Shown here piece by piece: positions 25,338 through 33,597 of a stretch of DNA of 64,000 nt (position 1 is its first letter; every line of letters begins with the position of its first letter). Location of the stretch: positions 1,116,001-1,180,000 of the forward strand of contig NZ_CP011267.1 of NCBI RefSeq assembly GCF_001006045.1, given 5' to 3'. The position numbers and the translations under genes were made by a program. The notes beneath the pieces were generated by a model that saw only the letters and a list, made by a program, of their open reading frames with translations, was not told where the DNA came from and did not search any database. Origin of the DNA: Geoglobus ahangari. Lineage in GTDB: Archaea; Halobacteriota; Archaeoglobi; Archaeoglobales; Archaeoglobaceae.

Positions 25338-25696
25338 TTCAGACCAACGAGCTCCTCAAGCTCTTCAAGGTCCTTCTCGAGCCTCTTCAGCTCCTCCCTC
25401 TTCTTCTCGACCAGCTCTCTGACGATGTCCTTGATGTCGAGGCTGAGCTTGTAGCTCTTCAGCGGCCTCCCTTTGCCCTTCTTCTTGATCTCCTTCTCCT
25501 TTATCCACCCCAGACTCTTCAGGTCCTTCATCGCGAGGCTAACTTCAGGCTGCCTGAGGTTCGCTTCCCGTTCTATGTCCCTTGATATGGCCTCTCCGGC
25601 CTTTGAGAGGTAAACGATGACCCTTGCTATGTTCCTGTTGAGTCCCGCCTCTGCAAGCAGGTCCACGAGCCTTTCATCCTTAGAGTCAAGTTCCAT
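25334..25696 (-). CDS. winged-helix transcriptional regulator with coiled-coil tail
   Basis: 120 residues. The N-terminal wHTH (TrmB/ArsR-like: 'NIARVIVYLSKAGEAISRDIE', 'RQPEVSLAMKDLKSLGW', 'KGKGRPLKSYKLS') is followed by a Glu/Lys-rich coiled coil (about residues 90-120) for dimerisation. GGTGAT lies directly above the ATG and a TATA-like AAATATTTATAT at about 25730-25719. It probably controls its own operon with the hydrolase. Confidence 0.78.
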   Translation of the reverse strand: MELDSKDERLVDLLAEAGLNRNIARVIVYLSKAGEAISRDIEREANLRQPEVSLAMKDLKSLGWIKEKEIKKKGKGRPLKSYKLSLDIKDIVRELVEKKREELKRLEKDLEELEELVGLK

Positions 25697-25818
25697 AATA
25701 TCACCACATTATTATTTAGCTCGATGATATAAATATTTTACTATTTATTGATTTATTCAAAAACACTGAAGTATATACGGCCGAAACCCTTTTTATGCCC
25801 TCTGCATAGCGATAAGGG

Positions 25819-26478
25819 ATGAAAGTTCTCGCGCTTGGTGGCTCGATGGTTTTCGGGGACTTTGACGGCGACAGGGTTCGCAGGTATGCTGAGGCGATTA
25901 ACAGGTTCTCTGGAAAGCTTGCAGTGGTGATTGGTGGGGGGAGGATAGCCAGGAACTTCATAGGGATCGCGAGAGGTCTCGGGGCGGATGAGGTTTGGTG
26001 CGACGAGATAGGGATCGTGGTTACGAGAATAAACGCCATGGTTCTATTGTCAGGGCTGAAGGGCTGCGCACCGGTGGTGCCTGAGGACTTCAGCTCGGCG
26101 AAGCTCCTCCTCACGGACTACGACAAAGTGGTTATGGGCGGAACGTTCCCGGGGCACACCACTGACGCGACTGCAGCCTTGCTCGCTGAGGCCCTGAAAG
26201 CGGAGCAGCTGCTCATCGCAACGTCCGTTGATGGCGTCTACTCCTCAGACCCGAGAAGAGACAGCGAGGCCACGAGGTTCGAGGAGCTCACACCTGAGGA
26301 GCTTGTGGAAATAGTCGCGAGAAACGATGTAAGGGCAGGGAGCAGCAGCGTTGTGGACCTGCTTGCAAGCAAGATCATTCAGAGGAGCAGAATTCCTACG
26401 GTGATTTTCGAAGGAACACCCGAAAACGTGGAGAGGGCTTTGAAAGGGGAAAAAATAGGGACGATCATTCGTCCATGA
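25819..26478 (+). CDS. pyrH: uridylate kinase (UMP kinase)
   Basis: 219 residues of the amino-acid-kinase fold in its archaeal short form. Glycine-rich 'LALGGSMVF', 'KLAVVIGGGRIARNFIGIARGLGA', 'VMGGTFPGHTTDATAALLAE' and 'ATSVDGVYSSDPRRD' match PyrH. It phosphorylates UMP to UDP with ATP. The 3' end overlaps the convergent exported-protein gene by 14 bases. Confidence 0.92.
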   Translation: MKVLALGGSMVFGDFDGDRVRRYAEAINRFSGKLAVVIGGGRIARNFIGIARGLGADEVWCDEIGIVVTRINAMVLLSGLKGCAPVVPEDFSSAKLLLTDYDKVVMGGTFPGHTTDATAALLAEALKAEQLLIATSVDGVYSSDPRRDSEATRFEELTPEELVEIVARNDVRAGSSSVVDLLASKIIQRSRIPTVIFEGTPENVERALKGEKIGTIIRP

Positions 26479-27415
26479 GCTCCCACCCGCTGTCTTCTTC
26501 GCCCTCCTTTCCCCCACCCTTTCTGTTGGAGTAGAGGAACAGCGCGACCCCTGCGACGACGAGCAGCACACCTACGATGACTGCCGGGTTGTTGAGGGGA
26601 CTTTTGCCCCTGTCCGCTCCAGCATGCACGTCTGCTCCCTGTGGACTCATCTCGGCGGTTATAGTGAACACCTGTCCCTTGGTCACGTTCGTTGCCGTCA
26701 GAACAACAAAGACCTGCCCGTTGGCGTCTGCGAACTGGGTCTCGAGCTTGAAAACGTCTGGAGCGCTTACTGTGATCGCCGTCGGGTGGATTATCCTGAT
26801 GATGTCCGTCGGGTAGTCCGCGATTATCTCAAGGTCTCCCTGCGGGAAGTAGAGGTAGGCGAGTGAGAAAATGCCGCGGGGTGGCACGGTCGCGTTCTTG
26901 ATCACTATGCTGTTTCCGTCCTGAGACACGTTCTCGAAGCTCACCCCCGCCTGAACGAGTCCCGTGTCGTCGATCATGAGGTGGGAGGCGTTCGGGATTT
27001 CCTTCACTATGTCTCCTGCGTAGTACATGTCAGCCGTGTTCTCGAAGTTCACGACCTCAAGCACCACCAGATCACCGTTCTGGTAGTTCAGTATGTAGTG
27101 CATGTTGTCTATCTTGAGGACAGATGTGTCCGAGGTCTTGGTGAAGTTCACGACGAGGGTGTCGTTTCCGGGGATCGTCACGCTTCCGAGGTACTGCATG
27201 TCCCTGTACGTGATGATCACGTGGTAGCTCCCGTTCGTGATGTTCTGGAAGGTGATGACGTTCTCCTGAACCGTCACGTTCTCTGCAGTTCCGTTTCCGA
27301 TCGGTATGAGCCTGACGGTTACGTTTCCACCTTCGTAACCCTCTATTCTAATCTCAAAAGCGTTTGCTGCTGATATTATGAGCATTAAACCAAGTATCAG
27401 CGCAAATTTCCTCAT
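26465..27415 (-). CDS. exported membrane-anchored protein of unknown function
   Basis: 316 residues. A cleavable signal peptide (MRKFALILGLMLIISAANA) is followed by a beta-rich, Asn/Thr-rich extracellular region with more than ten N-glycosylation sequons (NVT, NIT, NGS, NAS). Then come a C-terminal helix ('VIVGVLLVVAGVALFLY') and a charged cytoplasmic tail. This is the common plan of archaeal cell-surface proteins. No enzymatic motif seen. Confidence 0.6.
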   Translation of the reverse strand: MRKFALILGLMLIISAANAFEIRIEGYEGGNVTVRLIPIGNGTAENVTVQENVITFQNITNGSYHVIITYRDMQYLGSVTIPGNDTLVVNFTKTSDTSVLKIDNMHYILNYQNGDLVVLEVVNFENTADMYYAGDIVKEIPNASHLMIDDTGLVQAGVSFENVSQDGNSIVIKNATVPPRGIFSLAYLYFPQGDLEIIADYPTDIIRIIHPTAITVSAPDVFKLETQFADANGQVFVVLTATNVTKGQVFTITAEMSPQGADVHAGADRGKSPLNNPAVIVGVLLVVAGVALFLYSNRKGGGKEGEEDSGWELMDE

Positions 27416-27465
27416 AAATCAGAATTTTACGAAAGATATTTAACATTTGCTGGCAAGGGAGAGTT

Positions 27466-28557
27466 ATGGCCAAGGTGTTTTTCACCCCCGCTGATGTTGA
27501 TGTTGCTGAGCCCTCAAGGTGGTACCAGCCCGACAAGAGCCTGGTTTTCAGGCTTGAGAGGCTGATCGAGGAGAGCGGAATAATAGAGGATGTGTCTGCA
27601 GGCGATGTTGTTGCGGTGAAGACTCACTTCGGTGACAGGGGCACAACAAAGACCATCCGCTCCCTCTTCATAAGAAAGGCCGTCCAGATGCTGAAAGAGA
27701 GGGGAGCGAAAGTCTTCGTAACTGAGACAACAGGGCTCGGTATGTTCAGGGAGAGAAACACAGCAATCGGCAGGATTGAGATAGCTGAGGAAAACGGGTA
27801 CACATCTCAGACGGTCGGAGCACCGATAATAGTTGCAGACGGACTGAGGGGCTTCGATGGAGTCAGGGTAGAGCAGAACGCAAAGCACTTCAGGGAGGTT
27901 TACGTCGCCAAGGCGATAGCGGAGTCTGACTTTGTACTCGTCATGACCCACTTCAAGCTCCACATGAGAGGGGGAATCGGAGGGAGCATGAAGAACATCG
28001 GGGTCGGCTGCGTTACCAAGACCACAAAGTACGACATCCACCTGCCCTCTCCACCGGAGATTGACCACGAGAAGTGCACGAGGTGCATGAAGTGCGTCGA
28101 GGTGTGCCCGTTTGATGCGATAAACGACCTCGTGATCGACACGTCGAGGTGCATGAAGTGTCTCGGGTGCTACGAGGTGTGTGAGGCCGGAGCAGTTGTG
28201 ATAGGCCCGTGGCTCGATGGTGACGACATAGCCGAGAGGATAGTGGAGGCTGCCAAGGGCGTAATGGATCTGCTCGGAAAGGACAGGTTTGCCTACTTGA
28301 ACTTCGCCATAGACATCACGCCCCACTGCGACTGCCACCCATACAGCGGGGTGCCTCAGGTTCCCGACATAGGGATCTTCGCGTCGAGAGATATAGTATC
28401 AGTGGACTCCGCAAGCCTCGACGCTTACAGAAAAGAGGAGCTGACGTCAAGGGCTCTCCTCAGGTTCTGGGAGTGGACAAGTCCCGAAAGGCAGATAAGC
28501 TACGCAGAAGAACTTGGTCTTGGGGAGAGCAGGTATGACATCGAGCAGGTACCATAG
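27466..28557 (+). CDS. DUF362 protein with two [4Fe-4S] ferredoxin clusters
   Basis: 363 residues. An N-terminal DUF362 domain ('VAVKTHFGDRGTTKTIRS', 'THFKLHMRGGIGGSMKNIGVG') is followed by a 2x[4Fe-4S] ferredoxin domain with CTRCMKCVEVCPFDA and CMKCLGCYEVCEAGA. The first cluster ends in CP, while the second is followed by EA instead of Pro. The protein is probably an iron-sulfur electron carrier, but its reaction is unknown. CGAAAGATATTTAAC at 27430-27444 is the BRE/TATA element, and transcription would start within a few bases of the ATG, giving a nearly leaderless mRNA. Confidence 0.85.
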   Translation: MAKVFFTPADVDVAEPSRWYQPDKSLVFRLERLIEESGIIEDVSAGDVVAVKTHFGDRGTTKTIRSLFIRKAVQMLKERGAKVFVTETTGLGMFRERNTAIGRIEIAEENGYTSQTVGAPIIVADGLRGFDGVRVEQNAKHFREVYVAKAIAESDFVLVMTHFKLHMRGGIGGSMKNIGVGCVTKTTKYDIHLPSPPEIDHEKCTRCMKCVEVCPFDAINDLVIDTSRCMKCLGCYEVCEAGAVVIGPWLDGDDIAERIVEAAKGVMDLLGKDRFAYLNFAIDITPHCDCHPYSGVPQVPDIGIFASRDIVSVDSASLDAYRKEELTSRALLRFWEWTSPERQISYAEELGLGESRYDIEQVP

Positions 28558-29287
28558 GCAGATCATAATTCCCTATTTTGGTGAGGATGGACAGAGGAAG
28601 CTTGAGAGGGCGAAGGTTCTGGTTGTGGGAGCCGGAGGGCTCGGAAGCCCCGTGATAAGCTACCTCGCTGCAGCCGGAGTGGGCAGAATCGGGGTTGTTG
28701 ACCACGATACCGTGGAGATAACCAACCTGAACCGCCAGATAATCCACGCCGGAAACATTGGGGAGAACAAGGCCATCTCGGCGGTGAAGTACATAAACAG
28801 GCTCAACCCAGAGGTTGAGGCCGTCGCATACCCATACAAGCTCGATCCCGACAACGTTCTGGAAACCCTCAGGCCCTGGGATGTCGTGGTCTCGTGCGTC
28901 GACTCAATGGCTCTGAGGTTTTTAATAAACGACGCATGCTATCTGCTCGGTAAGCCCATGGTTCACGCAGCGGTGTTTGAGACTGAAGGAGAGGCGTCCA
29001 CGTTCACCTACAAAGACGATTCCCCGTGCTACAGGTGCATATATCCAAAAGAGGTTGAGCAGCCCACCCCGGGAATATTTGGGTTCACCGCAGGTTTTTT
29101 CGGAACGATTCAGGCGGCTGAGACTGTTAAGCTTCTGGCCGGCTTTGGCGAGCTGCTCGAGGGAAAGCTCCTGAGGGTAGATCTGCAGACAATGGAGTGG
29201 TTCGAGATAGACATCAGCAGGAGAAATGACTGCCCCATCTGCAGTGGGAAGATCAGGGAGATAAGGCCGGAAAACTACAATGTTTGA
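28535..29287 (+). CDS. E1-like adenylyltransferase (MoeB/ThiF/HesA family)
   Basis: 250 residues from ATG 28535 (MTSSRYHRQIIIPYFGEDGQ). The nucleotide-binding loop is VVGAGGLGSPVISYLAAAGVG, with 'DTVEITNLNRQIIH' for adenylation and zinc ligands CYRC and CPIC. It would adenylate the C-terminus of a MoaD/ThiS/SAMP-like protein for sulfur transfer or protein conjugation. It overlaps the DUF362 gene by 23 bases. No MoaD-like gene is next to it. Confidence 0.9.
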   Translation: MTSSRYHRQIIIPYFGEDGQRKLERAKVLVVGAGGLGSPVISYLAAAGVGRIGVVDHDTVEITNLNRQIIHAGNIGENKAISAVKYINRLNPEVEAVAYPYKLDPDNVLETLRPWDVVVSCVDSMALRFLINDACYLLGKPMVHAAVFETEGEASTFTYKDDSPCYRCIYPKEVEQPTPGIFGFTAGFFGTIQAAETVKLLAGFGELLEGKLLRVDLQTMEWFEIDISRRNDCPICSGKIREIRPENYNV

Positions 29288-29296
29288 GGGAGCGGG

Positions 29297-29701
29297 ATGT
29301 ACTTCGTTATATTCAGGCTCGACAGGGATGAGGAGATCGAGGTCGGGAAGCTCGGGAAAATCCTGTTCAGGAGGGGCTACTACGTTTACTCCGGCTCTGC
29401 GAAGAGGGGGTTCTCGAAGCGCATCAGGAGGCACTTCAGCAGGAACAAGAGGCTCCACTGGCATGTGGACTACCTGAGCATGAAGGCCGAGGCGGTGGAG
29501 GCGTACAGGTGCAGGGCTGACGAGCACCAGATAGCTGAGCTTGCGAGCAGGTTCATGGAGGGGATAAAGGGCTTTGGCAGCTCGGACTGCAGGTGCTACT
29601 CTCACCTCTACTACTCCGAGACTTATCCTTCAGACTTCATAGAGGAGGCGAAAAAGCTTAATTATGTGCTGGCAGAGAGGCTGAACTATGAAGAGTTATG
29701 A
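29297..29701 (+). CDS. DUF123 / GIY-YIG-related protein
   Basis: 134 residues. The core 'KILFRRGYYVYSGSAKRGFSKRIRRHF' is the DUF123 version of the GIY-YIG nuclease fold (YY-YSGSA...R...RH), and 'HWHVDYL' follows. Cys residues near the end (SSDCRCYSHL) are typical. DUF123 proteins are predicted nucleases whose function is unproven. It overlaps the aIF2-beta gene by 14 bases. Confidence 0.82.
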   Translation: MYFVIFRLDRDEEIEVGKLGKILFRRGYYVYSGSAKRGFSKRIRRHFSRNKRLHWHVDYLSMKAEAVEAYRCRADEHQIAELASRFMEGIKGFGSSDCRCYSHLYYSETYPSDFIEEAKKLNYVLAERLNYEEL

Positions 29702-30095
29702 TGAACTCCTTGAAAGGGCTTACAGCATGCTCCCCGAGAAGGTCATCAGCAGGGAGAGGTTCGAAATCCCCAGGGTGAGCGTTCAGAAGGAGGGTAGCAG
29801 GACGATAGTGAAGAACTTTGGGGTGATAGCCAAGACGATAAACAGGAGTGAGGAGCACCTCTACAAGTACCTCGTGAGATCTCTGGGCACAGCGGGTGTT
29901 GTTGAGTCGGGCAGGCTCATACTTCAGGGCAAGTTCACGGACAAGGAGATTCAGAAGGAGATAGACGACTACGTGAAGACCTACGTGCTCTGCAGGGAGT
30001 GTGGGGCTCCAGATACAGAGTTCGTCAGGGAGGAGAGGGTTCTCTTCGTGAAGTGCCTCGCGTGCGGTGCCAAGCACTCCGTAAAGGGTCTATGA
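29688..30095 (+). CDS. translation initiation factor aIF2, beta subunit
   Basis: 135 residues. The N-terminal helix (DELLERAYSMLPEK) binds the gamma subunit. The central domain has 'IVKNFGVIAKTINRSEEHLYKYL', and the C-terminal zinc ribbon has CRECG and CLACG. It is part of the heterotrimer that brings initiator Met-tRNA to the ribosome. It overlaps both neighbours by a few bases and lies in a translation/RNA-modification operon. Confidence 0.95.
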   Translation: MKSYDELLERAYSMLPEKVISRERFEIPRVSVQKEGSRTIVKNFGVIAKTINRSEEHLYKYLVRSLGTAGVVESGRLILQGKFTDKEIQKEIDDYVKTYVLCRECGAPDTEFVREERVLFVKCLACGAKHSVKGL

Positions 30096-30388
30096 CCTTC
30101 AGGATGAAGGTGTACAGGGTAAAAGGAGAAGTGATGGTTGCCGTCTGCGATGAGGAGCTTATAGGGAGAGATTTCAGGGAAGGGGAGCTTAAGATAGAGA
30201 TCAGGGAGGAGTTCTACGGAACCGAGAGCGTAGGGGAGGAAGAAGTTAAGAGGGCACTGAGGCAGGCGACGATAGCCAACATCTCCGGCGAGAGGGCGGT
30301 GAAGCTCGCAATAAGCATCGGGATTGTGGACGAAAAAAGGGTTCTGAAGATCGGAGAATGCTGGCACGCGCAGATGGTGGTGATGTAG
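30092..30388 (+). CDS. DUF424 protein
   Basis: 98 residues from ATG 30092, which overlaps the aIF2-beta stop as ATGA (ATG 30104 is an alternative). Sequence 'MVAVCDEELIGRDFREGELKIEIREEFYG' with C-terminal 'KIGECWHAQMVVM' matches the archaeal family DUF424, usually found beside aIF2-beta. Function unknown; context suggests translation. Its end overlaps the RNA methyltransferase gene by 31 bases. Confidence 0.82.
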   Translation: MTFRMKVYRVKGEVMVAVCDEELIGRDFREGELKIEIREEFYGTESVGEEEVKRALRQATIANISGERAVKLAISIGIVDEKRVLKIGECWHAQMVVM

Positions 30389-31704
30389 TACCCACCCAGA
30401 AGCTGGCCGCCGAGGTTCTTCAGATAGTTGAGGAGAACACGATCTCGGCCAAAGAGGCTTTGAGGAGGTACTTTCTTGGGAAGAATCTTGACTACAAGAT
30501 AAGGGGAAGCGTCCACGCCTACGTTTTTGAGGTTCTCAAGCGGAGGAACCTGATTGACTTCATACTTCAGAAGGCTCTCGGTTTCAGGAACCTCGGCTCC
30601 ATAAACCCGTTCATCCGGAACCTGCTGAGGATTGGCGTCTACGAGATGCACTTTAAGGGCGTTCACCCCGCCCTCGCGACTGACAGCGCGGTGAGGATAG
30701 CGAGGGAGGTCAGCCCTAAGTCGGCAGGCTTCGTCAACGCGATTCTGAGGAATGCTGAGAACGTGAGCGTTGAGAGGGAGCTTGAGGAGATAAGGAAGGT
30801 CAGCAGGAGGAGGTACCTCGCCCTGAAATACTTCCACCCCGAGTGGTACATCAGGATCGCCGAGAAAACGGTGCCGGACTACGAGAAGCTCCTCGAGGCG
30901 AACCTAAGGCAGACTATATACGTGAGGGCAAACACGATTCGGAAGTCCCCTGAGAACGTGAGGAGGCTCCTGGAGAGTCAGGGTGTGGTGCTCGAGGAAA
31001 CGCCTGTTGAGGATGTTTTCAAAGTTGTGAGCTATGAGATGCCACCTGCAATCCTCGAGGGCTACGACAGGGACTTCGTGATACAGGATCTCGCGTCGTG
31101 CCTCGTAACCCTTGCCCTCTCCCCAGAGCCGGGGGAAACCGTTGTCGACCTCGCAGCCGCTCCGGGCTCAAAGACAAGCCACATCGCTGCGCTGATGGAG
31201 AACAGGGGGAGAATTATCGCGGTGGACAACTCGAGGGAGAGGGTGGAGAGGATGAGGGCGAGGCTGAAGAGGCTCGGGGTGAGGAACGTGGAGATCAGGG
31301 TTGCAGACGGCGTGAAGTTCAGGGCGTCAGCGGACAGGGTTCTTATAGACGCACCCTGCTCCTCGACAGGCTCGGTGAGGAACTACCCGTCGGTGAAGTG
31401 GAGGTACTCGCCACAGAAGTTTCAGGCCCTGCTAAGGCTTCAGAGGGCGATGCTGCGGAATGCGGCGAGAATGGCTGATAAGATCGTTTACTCCACATGC
31501 AGCATAACGTTTGAGGAGAACGAGGGCAACCTGCTCAAGCTGGAGGACACGTTCAGCGTGGATAGACTGAAGCTCGGCATGGGCCTTGGGGGGCTCAGGA
31601 GGTACAAGGGGAAGGAGTTCAGACACGCCGACAGGGTCGTGAGACTTTACCCGCACATTCACGACACCGCCGGGTTCTTTATCTCCAGGCTGTCAGTCCT
31701 CTGA
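30358..31704 (+). CDS. RNA m5C methyltransferase (NSUN/RsmB family) with NusB-like domain
   Basis: 448 residues. The N-terminal NusB-like RNA-binding helical domain spans about residues 15-150 ('FVNAILRN'). The Rossmann SAM domain has 'VVDLAAAPGSKTSHIAALM'. Both catalytic cysteines are present: one in APCSSTGSVR (nucleophile-release) and one in YSTCSITFEENE. It likely methylates C5 of cytosine in rRNA or tRNA. The ATG at 30358 lies within the DUF424 gene; no better start is seen downstream. Confidence 0.9.
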   Translation: MLARADGGDVVPTQKLAAEVLQIVEENTISAKEALRRYFLGKNLDYKIRGSVHAYVFEVLKRRNLIDFILQKALGFRNLGSINPFIRNLLRIGVYEMHFKGVHPALATDSAVRIAREVSPKSAGFVNAILRNAENVSVERELEEIRKVSRRRYLALKYFHPEWYIRIAEKTVPDYEKLLEANLRQTIYVRANTIRKSPENVRRLLESQGVVLEETPVEDVFKVVSYEMPPAILEGYDRDFVIQDLASCLVTLALSPEPGETVVDLAAAPGSKTSHIAALMENRGRIIAVDNSRERVERMRARLKRLGVRNVEIRVADGVKFRASADRVLIDAPCSSTGSVRNYPSVKWRYSPQKFQALLRLQRAMLRNAARMADKIVYSTCSITFEENEGNLLKLEDTFSVDRLKLGMGLGGLRRYKGKEFRHADRVVRLYPHIHDTAGFFISRLSVL

Positions 31705-32139
31705 CACCCTGAAGGACTTGAACCTCGTCCCCTTCCAGTAGCTCACCCTCTTTATGCGAATCTCGACAACAACATCCCCCTTCTCCTCAAACTCAACGAA
31801 CTTGGAGTACTTGGACTTGAAGAGCTCGTATGTTGTGTAGACTATGTCGTAGTCCTCCATAACACTCTCTCCGGGCAGGTATATCTTGGCAAAGCCGCTG
31901 ATGAGCACACCCTCGTTGTTGAACGGGTCACTCTCGTCTCTGACATCAACGACAAGCGCAACCCTGCTGTCCCTCAGTATGTTTCTCACCTTCTTGGACT
32001 TGAACTCTGACATGAAGTGTATCGAGCTCCTCTGGTCGTATGTGAAGAATATGGGCGTTATGTGGGGGTACTCTCCCCTCGTGCAGAGATATCCGAAGTA
32101 GTTCGTGTTCAGAAGCTCTCTTACCTCCTGAGGGAGCAT
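31693..32139 (-). CDS. PPOX-type FMN/F420-binding split-barrel protein
   Basis: 148 residues. 'FGYLCTRGEYPHITPIFFTYD', 'IHFMSEFKSKKVRNILRDSRVALVVDVRD' and 'GVLISGFAKIY' are the split-barrel strands of the pyridoxamine-phosphate-oxidase-like (FDOR) superfamily. It probably binds FMN or F420; substrate unknown. It follows, by four bases, a gene whose C-terminal half has the same fold. Its end overlaps the convergent methyltransferase gene by 12 bases. Confidence 0.8.
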   Translation of the reverse strand: MLPQEVRELLNTNYFGYLCTRGEYPHITPIFFTYDQRSSIHFMSEFKSKKVRNILRDSRVALVVDVRDESDPFNNEGVLISGFAKIYLPGESVMEDYDIVYTTYELFKSKYSKFVEFEEKGDVVVEIRIKRVSYWKGTRFKSFRVSED

Positions 32140-32143
32140 GGTA

Positions 32144-33346
32144 TCACAGCCCTATCCTTATTTTTCTCGCGCCTCTCCAGTACACGACTTTCTCAGGCAC
32201 GATCTCTACCGGAACCCTCTTGATGAGGGGCGTCAATCTCCACGCCTCGGGAAGCTCGTCCCTTCTCTCAGAGTACCTGTCTATATACGCTCTATACTTT
32301 CGCCTGAAGAGCCTGAAGACCCTCAGAAGCTTGGGGGCGTTTGGAATCGCATTCCTAAGCGTGTAGTACCTTGCTCTGCCGACCATCATCACAGCCTTGT
32401 TTCCGAAGAAGTCCCTCGGATCCCTCTCGTCGACGAGCAGCGCGATCCTGTCGTCCTCCTTTATAAGGGAAAACTTCTTGCTTGCCTTGGACGTCACGAA
32501 GAACACGCTGCTGCCGTCAAACACCTGAACAACCGGCGTGAGGTGGGGGAACTCCCTCCCGGCATGGCCTACATAAGCGAACTTGGCCTTTTCAAGCAGC
32601 TCCATTATGTCTGGCGGCAGCCATGGAACCCTCCTCACTGTGGTGAGCGAGAGGAACGACATGGCGGCTATGCAGGCAGAATACGCTGCTGCAGCGAGGG
32701 TGAGCAGGGGATCCGGGAGCAGAACCGGGATGAGCAGCAGCCCTGCAAGCCCGAAGAACACGCCGTTCCTGTCTATTCTCTCCATCGTCTTCAGGTCGTT
32801 AAGCAAGGTGTAGTCGAGGGGTTCCCTCTTCTTCGAGGCCGACAGCAGCTTAACAGACCTCCAGAGGTTCAGCGAGCCAACCCATGCCCCTATCCCTGCC
32901 CTGTAGGCAACATCCCACGCGAGCACCATTGCGAAGGCTATGGCATATGGGTTATTGTTCAGGTAGTACTGGAGCAGCGTCCCGTTTCTCATCAGGTGGA
33001 GGAGAAGCGGGATGAAGAGCAGCGCTCCGGCAAACAGCTCCGGCCTTCTGCGGTCGAAGAGCAGAGACTTGTACCTCTCGATAATCTCGTTCTCCTCCGG
33101 GCTCAGGGATGGGCGGAATGACCTTATCGAGGGAGCGATGATGAGGGTGAGCCTGCTCCACAGCACGACCACGAGTATCGCGAGGCTGCCCATCACAATC
33201 GAGCGGAGCGGAAGGCCGAAGGCTATGGACACGAGGACTCCCACGAGGAGCATGATTACAAGCTGAACCATGACTGCCCTCTCGCCTTCAAACATCGAGA
33301 ACGGAGGTATCTTCTCCACTATCAGCTCGAACACCCACTTCTCCAT
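32144..33346 (-). CDS. membrane protein fused to a PPOX-type split-barrel domain
   Basis: 400 residues from ATG 33346, with AGGTGG just upstream. The first about 240 residues contain about six hydrophobic segments ('AVMVQLVIMLLVGVLVSIAF', 'LAGLLLIPVLLPDPLLTLA'). The C-terminal about 150 residues ('AKFAYVGHAGREFPHLTPVV', 'KEDDRIALLVDERDPRDFFG') match the flavin split barrel and resemble the downstream 148-residue protein. The layout suggests a membrane-bound flavin or F420 enzyme with a soluble partner. I do not recognise a named family for the fusion. Confidence 0.72.
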   Translation of the reverse strand: MEKWVFELIVEKIPPFSMFEGERAVMVQLVIMLLVGVLVSIAFGLPLRSIVMGSLAILVVVLWSRLTLIIAPSIRSFRPSLSPEENEIIERYKSLLFDRRRPELFAGALLFIPLLLHLMRNGTLLQYYLNNNPYAIAFAMVLAWDVAYRAGIGAWVGSLNLWRSVKLLSASKKREPLDYTLLNDLKTMERIDRNGVFFGLAGLLLIPVLLPDPLLTLAAAAYSACIAAMSFLSLTTVRRVPWLPPDIMELLEKAKFAYVGHAGREFPHLTPVVQVFDGSSVFFVTSKASKKFSLIKEDDRIALLVDERDPRDFFGNKAVMMVGRARYYTLRNAIPNAPKLLRVFRLFRRKYRAYIDRYSERRDELPEAWRLTPLIKRVPVEIVPEKVVYWRGARKIRIGL

Positions 33347-33552
33347 CAACGCCACCTGTGGTATGATTTCTGCGATTTTTAATTGTGGGGTGGGAGGCTT
33401 TTAACTGTTCCTTTTTTGGTGGTGATGAGATGGTGCTGGCTTTCCGGATTTTTAAAAAGAGGTTGCATGGTTTTGTTCAGTGAATTCTCTTTTCCAAGCA
33501 TTCACAAACTCTTTGCAGTTTTGAGTGCGGAGAATTGAACCGGAAGAAAAAG

Positions 33553-33597
33553 TGCCCGGAGCCGGATTTGAACCGGCGACTATGCGGTCTTCAGCCG
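33553..33597. repeat. left attachment core (tRNA-Phe 3'-half remnant)
   Basis: 45 bp identical to 48822-48866, starting TGCCCGGAGCC and ending TCTTCAGCCG. It covers the discriminator through the anticodon arm of tRNA-Phe. The sequence beyond (TAGGGCAATA) does not continue the tRNA, so this copy is not a functional gene. Confidence 0.9.

Noticed and set aside
33427-33540. Short ORF between the membrane/flavin gene and the element
   Set aside because: It begins after a fair GGTGGTGAT but encodes about 35 residues with no motif, and the alternative ATG gives only 17 residues; not enough support.
33553-33597. Left core as a second functional tRNA-Phe gene
   Set aside because: The sequence past the anticodon arm does not form D and acceptor arms, so only the 3' half is present.
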